The translations under genes and the position numbers were made by a program. The notes under the pieces were generated by a model that was not told the origin of the DNA, did not search any database, and saw nothing but the letters and a program-made list of their open reading frames with translations. From Chloroflexota bacterium (GTDB lineage: Bacteria > Chloroflexota > Dehalococcoidia > JACPQK01), in the NCBI GenBank assembly GCA_016190535.1, contig JACPQK010000009.1:1-6086 (forward strand): a DNA stretch of 6,086 nt, read 5' to 3'. Below are positions 1 through 5,319 of the stretch, one piece after another; within the stretch, counting starts at the first letter, position 1, and each line of letters starts with the position of its first letter.

Positions 1-1
1 C

Positions 2-1168
2 GTAGGCGAGCAGGATGACTTCGACCCGGACCCAGACACGCCGCCTGCCTCGCCACGGCCTGCATTGCTCTACCAGGCTCACCCCTTCGGCGTTGAGGGC
101 TTCGACACCTTCAATAGCGCTGCCTACTTTGCCCACACCTTCGAGAACCTGCCGGCCGATATCAGGGATGCCTGGCTGGAAGTCCGCCTGAAACCCGGCA
201 CTAACCCCTTCCCTAACCCCGAGGACATCTGGCTATTGACGGTGGGCCAGATACGCCCGTATGGATGGGTCTCTCAAGTTGACTACCAGGGGTTGGTGTC
301 GCAGCCCTGGCATGTGAGCAACTACCCCCAGGGGCATATTTTCCTCCTTGACCTGACCGCCCTCCCTCCGTCAGCGCAACCCCCGCTTGACACCGATCTT
401 ATCCCAGGCATGAGATACTCTCGCCGCCTGGACGTCCTGATACGAGGAGATTCAGCCGTGGACCTCCTCACTCTAACCACATGCACCACCCCAGAGCCCG
501 CTCCCACGCCGACTCCTCTCGCAATCAGCCGTGCCACACCTGTGCCTGCACGGACTCCTTTGCTCGAACCCACTCCCACGCCGACACCATTGGCACTAGC
601 AACACGCGTACCGATAGCTACCCCTACCCCGACTCCAACGCCAAGGCCCACTCCTACCCCCACGCCGACGCCAATGCCTACTCCTACACCAACCCCCGTA
701 CCAACGCCCACGCCTACCCCTACACCAACCCCAACGCCCACGCCCGTGGCCACCGATCTGGCGCTGGAGAAGTTTGCTAACTCTTCCTTCCACTACGGCC
801 GGTCTGGCTCCTATGCGTTCCAGATAGGCAACGTGGGCACGGGGAGCGCCCGCAGCCCAATAACGGTGGTGGATGTCCTGCCGGGTGGCCTCACTTACCT
901 CTCCTTCACCGACCCCTTCTCCACTGACTGGAGCTGTAGCGCCGCTGGTCAGACGGTAACCTGTATCTACTCTGGCCCAGATATTGCCCCAGGGGGCTTT
1001 CTCCCCACCCTGATTATCAACGTACAAATAGCCAGGGCAGCGGATTTCCCTGCCGGCGGAGACCAAGTGGAGAACTGTGCCACGGTGCGGTACGACAAGG
1101 ACATAGGCCCAGGCAATGACCAGGGCTGTGTCTCGACTGTCGTCACTCCTCCCAGCGCGGCGGGCTGA
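2..1168 (+). CDS. Partial surface or secreted protein: beta-rich region, Thr-Pro linker, C-terminal DUF11-type domain
   Basis: The frame is open to the left edge, so the true start and any signal peptide lie outside the window. The TTG at 65 is only the first possible start codon inside it. Residue numbers here count from that TTG. Upstream codons give an Asp/Pro-rich spacer ([11 protein letters not shown]). Residues 1-140 look like a beta-rich extracellular domain with no motif I can name. Residues 141-230 are a Thr-Pro linker, mostly alternating TP. Residues 231-361 resemble the DUF11 (conserved repeat) domain: DLALEK at the start, then [15 protein letters not shown], paired cysteines, and a closing VENCATV segment. 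DUF11 domains are known from bacterial cell-surface and adhesin-like proteins, so an envelope or exported role is likely. No sorting signal or membrane helix follows the domain, so the anchor is unclear. The domain call is fairly sure; the biological role is unknown. Confidence 0.75.
   Translation, partial: VGEQDDFDPDPDTPPASPRPALLYQAHPFGVEGFDTFNSAAYFAHTFENLPADIRDAWLEVRLKPGTNPFPNPEDIWLLTVGQIRPYGWVSQVDYQGLVSQPWHVSNYPQGHIFLLDLTALPPSAQPPLDTDLIPGMRYSRRLDVLIRGDSAVDLLTLTTCTTPEPAPTPTPLAISRATPVPARTPLLEPTPTPTPLALATRVPIATPTPTPTPRPTPTPTPTPMPTPTPTPVPTPTPTPTPTPTPTPVATDLALEKFANSSFHYGRSGSYAFQIGNVGTGSARSPITVVDVLPGGLTYLSFTDPFSTDWSCSAAGQTVTCIYSGPDIAPGGFLPTLIINVQIARAADFPAGGDQVENCATVRYDKDIGPGNDQGCVSTVVTPPSAAG
485..754 (+). 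repeat. Thr-Pro repeat region coding for an extended linker
   Basis: This stretch codes for a linker dominated by TP dipeptides, interrupted by short spacers such as LAISRA and RVPIA and by single R, M or V residues. All four Thr codons and all four Pro codons occur in mixed order, so the repeat looks kept at protein level rather than made by recent slippage of a DNA unit. Such linkers usually keep two exported domains apart and are often glycosylated; that use here is inference. Confidence 0.85.
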
Positions 1169-1217
1169 CCCCCGTGTCAGCGGGGTAGGGCAAAGCCCAA
1201 ACGCGTCACGATCAAAT

Positions 1218-1238
1218 GGTGGGTTTCACCCACCCTGC
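1218..1238. repeat. Palindromic intergenic repeat, copy 1 (GGTGGGT hairpin)
   Basis: A perfect 7-base stem GGTGGGT / ACCCACC closes on the 3-base loop TTC and is followed by CTGC. A second copy with the same arms and the same CTGC tail but a longer loop lies at 1390-1420. No run of T follows, so it reads as a REP-like repeat, not a terminator. Confidence 0.55.
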
Positions 1239-1389
1239 CTAACTGTACGAATGCTCTGCCCTTTGAGAGAGTAACATCAGCCACATCTTTTTTCTGCGAT
1301 AGAACCAATCTGATCAGGAGAAAGCAGCAATGTACTCCCTCGAAAAAACCGATTCGCCGGGAATTGGAAGACGGTTTGAGCTAACGCAA

Positions 1390-1420
1390 GGTGGGTGGAG
1401 CGTAGCCAAACCCACCCTGC
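1390..1420. repeat. Palindromic intergenic repeat, copy 2 (GGTGGGT hairpin, 13-base loop)
   Basis: The arms GGTGGGT (1390-1396) and ACCCACC (1410-1416) are identical to those of copy 1 at 1218-1238 and are again followed by CTGC. The loop GGAGCGTAGCCAA replaces TTC. The repeat ends exactly where the pilin-like reading (1421 onward) begins. Confidence 0.6.
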
Positions 1421-1507
1421 AGCACTCAAGCTGCCGAGCTTCAGGCCGTACAGGCAGCCATGGACGCCATGATGGCGGAGAATGGCACAGACACGGTAAC
1501 CGTAGCT
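1421..1507 (+). pseudogene. Relic of a type IV pilin-like gene (mid-protein fragment)
   Basis: In this frame the sequence encodes about 29 residues containing ELQAVQAAMDAMMAENG. That resembles the amphipathic helix segment just after the hydrophobic N-terminal helix in type IV pilin or pseudopilin-like proteins. The expected prepilin signal and GFTLIE-type hydrophobic helix are absent: directly upstream is the palindromic repeat at 1390-1420, and the frame meets a stop at 1403-1405. Downstream the frame stays open to 1720 but runs through low-complexity palindromic sequence that does not look like a pilin C-terminus. A well-placed AGGAG (1316-1320) and ATG (1330) lie upstream and open a 59-codon frame (to 1509) in a different phase; these may be the old gene start. 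I read the stretch as a decayed pilin gene broken up by repeats. The family call rests on one short motif. Confidence 0.45.
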
Positions 1508-1560
1508 AGCCCGACTGGCCCGATAGCTGGTGTCTCGCCGCGGCCGGGCCAGCCCCTCTT

Positions 1561-1590
1561 ACCCAGGGGGAATCCCCCTTCTCCCTGGGT
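1561..1590. repeat. GC-rich stem-loop in the gap upstream of galT
   Basis: ACCCAGGG (1561-1568) pairs perfectly with CCCTGGGT (1583-1590). A competing inner pairing is GGGGG with CCCCC. The stretch that follows (GGGGGCGAGGGAGAA) resembles the purine-rich flank of dispersed intergenic repeats. No T-run follows, so terminator function is not supported. Confidence 0.45.
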
Positions 1591-1672
1591 GGGGGCGAGG
1601 GAGAATTTCCAGGCAGGGCGTAACGACAGCAGCCCCATACACCCTTCGACCTCAGGGGGACTTCAGGGACAA

Positions 1673-1689
1673 GGCACTAACTGGGTGCC
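1673..1689. repeat. Short hairpin GGCAC-TAACTGG-GTGCC, related to 6054-6070
   Basis: A perfect 5-base stem with a 7-base loop. It matches the hairpin at 6054-6070 at 13 of its first 16 bases. One stem pair differs as C-G here and T-A there, which keeps the pairing. It ends 8 bases before the promoter at 1698. Confidence 0.4.
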
Positions 1690-1697
1690 TGCACCGC

Positions 1698-1726
1698 TTG
1701 ACAGTCCCCCCTGCCGGTGATAGCAT
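1698..1726 (+). promoter_or_regulatory. Sigma70-type promoter of galT-like gene
   Basis: A perfect -35 box TTGACA (1698-1703) is followed by a 17-base spacer and TAGCAT (1721-1726, 4 of 6 against TATAAT). TGA just before the -10 box gives the extended -10 pattern. Transcription would start near 1733, leaving an untranslated leader of about 80 bases before the ATG at 1814. Confidence 0.65.
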
Positions 1727-1813
1727 CTGCGCCAACTAAAGGGAGACTCGGCGAGGGCCGGTGTTTTGGTATCATTGAAGGGCATGCATATCATGTTACC
1801 AGAGGCGGTCTAA

Positions 1814-2914
1814 ATGTTGCTTCACGAGTTCATTAGCCTGAGTACCCCCTTCCAGGTCAATGGTCAGACCAAACAGGTCACCTACATCACCCGGGTGGAC
1901 CCCATCACAGGGAACCTGGCCAAGATCTCCGAGGAGAGGGCACGCCGGCAAATTGCAATATCCACGGACCTGAGCATCCAGCCCACGGCCACCTGCGCTT
2001 TTTGTGACTATCAGCGGCAGACTCCGGGGCCGCGCATTGAGCACGCCTGCGGGGCGGTGTCCGTGCCCAATCTCTACCCCTGGGAGAAGTACGACTGGGT
2101 GACCATCTACCCTCCCTTCGGGGAGCACAAGCTGTTGCTCTCCGACCTCTACTTTGACGACCTGGAGCGCATGGTAGAGTCCTCCTACGACTTGGCCCTG
2201 CACTGCTCCCGGGACCCTGAGGTGCTCACCTTCCTGGATTTCACCAACTGGGGGCCCTTTGCGGGTGCCTCCCAGCAGCACCCCCATTCCCAGAGGAAGA
2301 GCGCCACCTGGGCGATGCCTAACCGCCAGGAGCAGGAGCTCCAGCGCTGTCTGGCGCTGTGGGAACGCCATGGTCGCAATCCCTTCGACATGCTGGCCGA
2401 GGAAGAGCGCAGCGACGGAAGCCGCGTCATATACGATAACGACGTCTTTATTGCGGCCAATTTTGCGCCCTCCTGCTCCAACGAGGTGGTCTTCTATCCC
2501 AAGGAGCCTGTGTCCCACATTCTACAGACTACCCCGGAGCAGCGCCGCCGGATTCTACGCTCGGCTCTGGGCATCTTCCCGGCCCTGTTCTTCTACATGG
2601 GGGTGACCAACCTGAATGTTGCTACCCACATGGCCCCCTTCCGCACCGCCGAGGCTGCCCGCCATTACTATCGCTGGCACATGCACGTCTACCCCCGGCG
2701 CTCCCGCCTGCCCATGGACCAGGCAGGGGCAGAGATCGGCTTTGGCACCCAGGTAATCGACATCCTGCCGGAGACCACTGCCCGCGTCCTCCGCCTGTGG
2801 TACCAGCAGGGACCTCAGGAGGAGATGCTGGCTCGCAGCCAGGATGGGCAGCCCCACCCTGACCTGGCCAAGGAGTTCCGCCGCTTTCACCGGGTCCCTG
2901 TCCCAGTCCGTTAG
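1814..2914 (+). CDS. galT: Galactose-1-phosphate uridylyltransferase-like protein (GalT/HIT superfamily)
   Basis: GalT moves UMP between UDP-glucose and galactose-1-phosphate in the cytoplasmic Leloir pathway, through a uridylylated histidine. At 366 residues the protein is slightly longer than typical GalT. Visible landmarks are CAFC (C61, C64), matching the N-terminal zinc cysteines; H105, a plausible third zinc ligand; and GASQQHPHSQ (151-160), matching the GalT HPHxQ active site, with H156 the zinc ligand and H158 the likely nucleophile. THMAPF (H272) and HMHVYPR (H289, H291) match the second metal site near the C-terminus. An in-frame TAA directly precedes the ATG, and AGAGG lies 8 bases upstream, so the start is firm. 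The usual GCSNPHPHGQ loop is altered, with Ser replacing Gly after the second His, so the sugar substrate may differ. No galK, galE or galM lies nearby. Superfamily call strong; exact substrate uncertain. Confidence 0.8.
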   Translation: MLLHEFISLSTPFQVNGQTKQVTYITRVDPITGNLAKISEERARRQIAISTDLSIQPTATCAFCDYQRQTPGPRIEHACGAVSVPNLYPWEKYDWVTIYPPFGEHKLLLSDLYFDDLERMVESSYDLALHCSRDPEVLTFLDFTNWGPFAGASQQHPHSQRKSATWAMPNRQEQELQRCLALWERHGRNPFDMLAEEERSDGSRVIYDNDVFIAANFAPSCSNEVVFYPKEPVSHILQTTPEQRRRILRSALGIFPALFFYMGVTNLNVATHMAPFRTAEAARHYYRWHMHVYPRRSRLPMDQAGAEIGFGTQVIDILPETTARVLRLWYQQGPQEEMLARSQDGQPHPDLAKEFRRFHRVPVPVR

Positions 2915-2953
2915 CCCTCCGGGGCCTAGCCCCAAACTGGACAAGCTGCAACC

Positions 2954-2982
2954 TTTACACCCCAGCCTCTCCTTGCTACACT
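2954..2982 (+). promoter_or_regulatory. Sigma70-type promoter of the small-protein / radical SAM unit
   Basis: TTTACA (2954-2959, 5 of 6) and TACACT (2977-2982, 4 of 6) are separated by 17 bases, and TGC before the -10 box gives the extended form. A start near 2989 would leave a leader of about 20 bases carrying the AGGAGG ribosome site of the 3010 gene. This would let the two genes be read independently of galT. Confidence 0.55.
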
Positions 2983-3009
2983 CGGTCAGGAGGTATCTAG
3001 GAGGTAGCC

Positions 3010-3171
3010 ATGACACCCCGAGGTGAGTTTCGACATCACGAACCCAAGAAGTCCAAGAAGACCGTCAAGAAAGCGGCCACTCTACCCACGGAGTTCGTAT
3101 CACCTCCGCAAGTGGAGGTAGTACCCAAGGGCAAGAAGGCGCGTCGCGGCGAGGAGGGGGAAGAAACCTAG
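3010..3171 (+). CDS. Small lysine-rich protein of unknown function, 53 aa
   Basis: A short but well-supported gene: a perfect AGGAGG (2999-3004) sits 5 bases before the ATG, a promoter lies just upstream, and the stop falls 2 bases before the radical SAM start. I do not recognise the product. It starts MTPRGEFRHHEPKKSKK and has 13 Lys/Arg against 8 Glu. A basic N-terminal half (EPKKSKKTVKKA) is followed by a Pro/Val segment (SPPQVEVVPKGKKARR) and an acidic tail (GEEGEET). There is no cysteine, no membrane segment and no signal peptide, so it is likely a soluble, largely disordered cytoplasmic protein. The charge suggests contact with nucleic acid, the ribosome or an acidic partner, but that is inference. 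Close coupling suggests co-translation with the downstream protein. Confidence 0.7.
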   Translation: MTPRGEFRHHEPKKSKKTVKKAATLPTEFVSPPQVEVVPKGKKARRGEEGEET

Positions 3172-3173
3172 GC

Positions 3174-4109
3174 GTGGCCAGCTACCGGAAGGACCCGGGC
3201 TTGCTCAGGGAACGGGCCGCTAAGGCCTGGGATCTGTTGTCAGACTGCCGGCTGTGTCCCCGGGGTTGCCGGGTGAACCGGCTGGCGGGGGAGCTGGGCA
3301 AATGCCGCACCGGGGAGAGGGCATGGGTGGCCAGCTACGGCCCCCACTTTGGTGAGGAAGCTCCCCTGGTGGGGCACCAGGGGTCGGGTACAATCTTTTT
3401 CGCCCACTGCAACCTGCACTGCCTTTTCTGTCAGAACTACATCATAAGCCAGGGGGGAGAGGGTCGACTCGTGTCCCACGAGGAGTTGGCCGCTATTATG
3501 CTCTCCTTGCAGCAGCGGGGCTGCCATAACATCAACCTGGTCACACCAAGCCACGTGCTACCCCAAGTCCTCCGGGCCCTGGAACTGGCCGCTGACCGGG
3601 GGCTGGAGTTACCCCTGGTGTGGAACTGTGGGGGCTACGAGTCCGTGTCGGCACTACGGATGCTGGAGGGCATTGTGGACATCTATATGCCGGACATGAA
3701 GTACGCCGATGCGGCCACCGGGGAGAGGCTCTCGGGCGTCAGGAGCTACCCGGCGGTGAACCGGGCGGCCGTCCGGGAGATGCACCGGCAGGTAGGCGAC
3801 CTGGTGATAGACCAGAACGGGGTAGCCGTCCAGGGCCTGCTGGTGCGCCACCTGGTGCTGCCCCAGGGACTGGCGGGCACCGAAGAGGTGGTCCGCTTCC
3901 TGGGCCGGGAAGTCTCCCCCCATACCTACCTCAACGTCATGGCCCAGTACCACCCCTGCTATCGGGCCTACTCCCAGCCTCCCCTGGACCGTCCTCTCAC
4001 CCGGCAAGAACATGCACAGGCTGTGCAGTGGGCCCTGGAGGCCGGGGCAACCAGGCTGGACGGCTGGGCGCGCCCGGGCCCGCGAGCTACCGTCTCGGTA
4101 CGGGTGTAG
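3174..4109 (+). CDS. pflX: Radical SAM Fe-S protein, PflX family (pyruvate formate-lyase activating enzyme-like)
   Basis: A 311-residue radical SAM protein. The cluster-binding motif is CNLHCLFC (C79, C83, C86; CxxxCxxC), which holds the 4Fe-4S cluster that cleaves S-adenosylmethionine. Upstream, CRLCPRGCRVNR through GKCRTGE (C25, C28, C32, C44) is the extra N-terminal cysteine cluster characteristic of PflX-type proteins, and the following GEEAPLVG and GSGTIFF segments also fit. WNCGGYES, DIYMPDMKY (169-177) and MAQYHPCYRA (256-265) match the conserved core of this family. PflX proteins are annotated as possible glycyl-radical-enzyme activases, but their true target is not established, and no glycyl radical enzyme is present here. 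The GTG start lies 2 bases after the 53-aa gene, whose 3' end supplies a GA-rich Shine-Dalgarno-like stretch (3151-3163). Family sure; reaction unknown. Confidence 0.85.
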   Translation: MASYRKDPGLLRERAAKAWDLLSDCRLCPRGCRVNRLAGELGKCRTGERAWVASYGPHFGEEAPLVGHQGSGTIFFAHCNLHCLFCQNYIISQGGEGRLVSHEELAAIMLSLQQRGCHNINLVTPSHVLPQVLRALELAADRGLELPLVWNCGGYESVSALRMLEGIVDIYMPDMKYADAATGERLSGVRSYPAVNRAAVREMHRQVGDLVIDQNGVAVQGLLVRHLVLPQGLAGTEEVVRFLGREVSPHTYLNVMAQYHPCYRAYSQPPLDRPLTRQEHAQAVQWALEAGATRLDGWARPGPRATVSVRV

Positions 4110-4149
4110 CCCTATTACTTAGCAACACTTGTATTTGAGGCTAAAGCCT

Positions 4150-4272
4150 GTCATTGTGAGCCCTTCGGCGGCCTCAGGGTAAACTCCTGCGAAGCAATCT
4201 CGTGCCCGTCCCTGAGTAAGCCTTGAGATTGCCTCGTCGTCCCGATGCGACATCGGGACTCCTCGCAATGAC
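4150..4272. repeat. Palindromic dispersed repeat with terminal inverted repeats
   Basis: The ends GTCATTGTGAG (4150-4160) and CTCGCAATGAC (4262-4272) are inverted repeats with one difference, which would be a G-T wobble in RNA. A second nested pair is GCAATCTC (4194-4201) with GAGATTGC (4225-4232). On the right flank, GTCCCGATG (4239-4247) and CATCGGGAC (4251-4259) form a perfect 9-base stem on a CGA loop. This ends-and-middle layout is that of the GTCATTGCGAG-type non-coding repeats scattered through many bacterial genomes, Dehalococcoidia among them. No open frame is carried, so any movement would need an enzyme supplied in trans. It fills most of the 282-base gap between the radical SAM and acylphosphatase genes. 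Confidence 0.75.
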
Positions 4273-4312
4273 CACGTGGACAGAGTGCCGCTCTCTTAAA
4301 CGAAATATTGCG

Positions 4313-4321
4313 TGTTACACT
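4313..4321 (+). promoter_or_regulatory. Possible extended -10 promoter of acylphosphatase gene
   Basis: TGT followed by TACACT (4316-4321), the same -10 hexamer as at 2977, fits an extended -10 element. No good -35 box lies 16-18 bases upstream, so this is weak. A start would be near 4328, about 64 bases before the gene. Confidence 0.3.
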
Positions 4322-4391
4322 CTACTAGAGCCCAGACAGGGGGCCGCGGCTGAGGCTCCATCCCGTCATTTGTGGGGGCCAGGGTGTGCCG

Positions 4392-4670
4392 ATGACTGAA
4401 GCCTTGCATGCCATTGTGCGGGGGCAGGTGCAGGGGGTCTTCTTCCGGGCCTTCGTGACCTGCCACGCCCGCGGACTGAGGCTTAGCGGGTGGGTGCGGA
4501 ACCTGCCCTCGGGCGTCGAGGTGGAAGTGTGGGCCGAGGGGGAACGTTCTGCCCTGGAGCGCCTGCTGGAGCAGCTCCACCGGGGCCCGCCCGGTGCCCG
4601 GGTGGATGGCGTGACAGTGGAATGGCCCGCCCCCACCGGCCATTACCAGGAGTTCACTACCAGCGCCTAG
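4392..4670 (+). CDS. acyP: Acylphosphatase
   Basis: Acylphosphatase hydrolyses the carboxyl-phosphate bond of small acyl phosphates such as acetyl phosphate or 1,3-bisphosphoglycerate in the cytoplasm. The 92-residue product has the family's normal length and both signatures. VRGQVQGVFFRAF (9-21 from the ATG) is the phosphate-binding loop, with the catalytic Arg at 19. GWVRNLPSGVEVEVWAEG holds the catalytic Asn at 37. A GTG at 4386 would add two residues. I prefer the ATG at 4392, with AGGG 7 bases upstream and the better match to family length, but the GTG, with GGGGG upstream, cannot be excluded. The gene stands alone between a dispersed repeat and a stem-loop, so it is probably a single-gene unit. 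Confidence 0.92.
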   Translation: MTEALHAIVRGQVQGVFFRAFVTCHARGLRLSGWVRNLPSGVEVEVWAEGERSALERLLEQLHRGPPGARVDGVTVEWPAPTGHYQEFTTSA

Positions 4671-4678
4671 AGAGACAT

Positions 4679-4704
4679 ATACCCCATGCCTGAGTCTGGG
4701 GTAT
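4679..4704 (+). terminator. Stem-loop after acylphosphatase, possible terminator
   Basis: ATACCCCA (4679-4686) pairs perfectly with TGGGGTAT (4697-4704) around a 10-base loop, 8 bases after the stop codon. The following sequence (GGTACTCTGTTCCCTACTTTCC) is pyrimidine-rich but lacks a true T-run, so intrinsic termination is only possible. Confidence 0.35.
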
Positions 4705-4755
4705 GGTACTCTGTTCCCTACTTTCCTAGCCCTATTCTGTCATGACATCCCCCCG

Positions 4756-4785
4756 TTGACGTATTCAGAACTTTTGTTCTAACAT
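4756..4785 (+). promoter_or_regulatory. Sigma70-type promoter of the 126-aa helical protein gene
   Basis: TTGACG (4756-4761, 5 of 6) and TAACAT (4780-4785, 4 of 6) are 18 bases apart. Transcription would begin near 4792, giving a leader of about 22 bases that includes GGAGG. The spacer carries a palindrome described separately. Confidence 0.55.
4767..4780. promoter_or_regulatory. Palindromic operator AGAAC-TTTT-GTTCT, LexA (SOS)-box-like
   Basis: A perfect 5+5 palindrome with a 4-base centre lies between the -35 and -10 boxes of the promoter at 4756-4785, where a bound repressor would block RNA polymerase. Its core GAAC-N4-GTTC matches the conserved half-sites of the Gram-positive type LexA box. 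The central TTTT departs from the usual purine/pyrimidine pattern. No lexA gene is in the window, so the binding protein is inferred. Confidence 0.45.
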
Positions 4786-4813
4786 ACGGCCAGCAAGTCC
4801 ATGGAGGTGCCCT

Positions 4814-5194
4814 GTGACTGAAGAACTGGAGACCCTACCTGCACAGACTGTGGCGGAGCCCGAGGTGGAAAAGCCGAAGTCTGAACTCGCCCCCCTGCAT
4901 GAGGAGATCAGCCAACTCCGGAAGCAACTGGGGCTGGCCGTGGCCAAGTACCGCCTGGCGCTGCTAGCCCGCTTCCCCGAGGTGCCGGAGGAGCTGGTGT
5001 CGGGGGCGAGCGTGGAGGCGGTAGACGCCTCGCTGGCGGCGGCCCGGGGCATCGTGGAGAAGGTGCGTGCCAGTCTGGAGGCCCGGGCCGCCGCCGAGCG
5101 GGTGCCCGCCGGTGCCCCTGTCCGGGCACTGCCCGAGTTGACTGCCCTGTCTCCCAGGGAGAAGATCGCCTTCGCCCTATCTCGGGGGCGATAA
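4814..5194 (+). CDS. Hypothetical helical, charged protein, 126 aa
   Basis: I do not recognise this family with certainty. The N-terminal 25 residues are acidic and likely disordered (TEELETLPAQTVAEPEVEKP). Residues 26-53 (HEEISQLRKQLGLAVAKYRL and on) and 66-95 (ASVEAVDASLAAARGIVEKV and on) are strong helix predictions with heptad-like hydrophobic spacing, joined by FPEVPEELVSG. The C-terminus ends in a Pro/Ala hinge and LSPREKIAFALSRGR. There is no cysteine, signal peptide or membrane segment. The GTG start has GGAGG 6 bases upstream (4803-4807) and a promoter with a palindromic operator before that. The acidic tail plus helical hairpin layout resembles small phage scaffold-like or coiled-coil adaptor proteins, but no phage genes are nearby; this is only a suggestion. 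That it is a real gene is well supported by the ribosome site and by codon structure. Confidence 0.7.
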   Translation: MTEELETLPAQTVAEPEVEKPKSELAPLHEEISQLRKQLGLAVAKYRLALLARFPEVPEELVSGASVEAVDASLAAARGIVEKVRASLEARAAAERVPAGAPVRALPELTALSPREKIAFALSRGR

Positions 5195-5284
5195 CTTCCA
5201 GGCCGGCTACCGCTATGGGGGTTTCCAACAGGCCCTTCCAACTCCAAGAATGTAGTGCAAGGGCCGCGAGGCGAGAAAAGGGCC

Positions 5285-5313
5285 TTCACCCTGCCCGCCT
5301 CCTCTGCTAAGCT
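5285..5313 (+). promoter_or_regulatory. Possible promoter giving a leaderless transcript for the MBL hydrolase
   Basis: TTCACC (5285-5290, 4 of 6) and TAAGCT (5308-5313, 3 of 6) are separated by 17 bases, with TGC before the -10 box. The -10 box ends 6 bases before the ATG at 5320, so transcription could begin at or near the start codon. The gene's only GAGG (5315-5318) is 1 base from the ATG, too close to act as a normal ribosome site, which fits a leaderless message. Confidence 0.35.
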
Positions 5314-5319
5314 AGAGGC

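Noticed and set aside
322..753. Minus-strand open frame with long Val-Gly repeats
   Set aside because: It is the antisense reading of the Thr-Pro linker; the opposite strand carries a DUF11 domain in the same gene, and no ribosome site supports the antisense frame.
1164..1181. GCTGAC / GTCAGC stem-loop overlapping the stop of the DUF11 gene, as a terminator
   Set aside because: Only 6 base pairs and no T-run follows; GC-rich flanks make such pairings frequent.
1561..1690. CRISPR-like array from the many short palindromes
   Set aside because: The palindromes differ from each other and are not evenly spaced; no constant repeat with unique spacers is present.
1796..2518. 240-codon minus-strand open frame
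   Set aside because: Antisense to galT, whose catalytic motifs are clear on the + strand.
2921..2933. GGGGC-CTA-GCCCC hairpin just after galT, as a terminator
   Set aside because: Five base pairs with a tight loop, followed by CAAACTGG rather than a T-run.
3620..4138. 172-codon + strand frame rich in Gly, Pro and Arg
   Set aside because: Out-of-phase reading of the radical SAM gene; composition is typical of a GC-rich shadow frame.
4814..5194. Firm call as a phage scaffold protein
   Set aside because: The helical, acidic layout fits loosely, but no capsid, portal or terminase gene lies next to it and no diagnostic motif is visible.
5231..5265. GGCCCTT / AAGGGCC inverted pair, with a third AAGGGCC at 5278-5284, as a leader or riboswitch
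   Set aside because: A 7-base stem with a 21-base loop and no conserved riboswitch or T-box motif; too weak to call.
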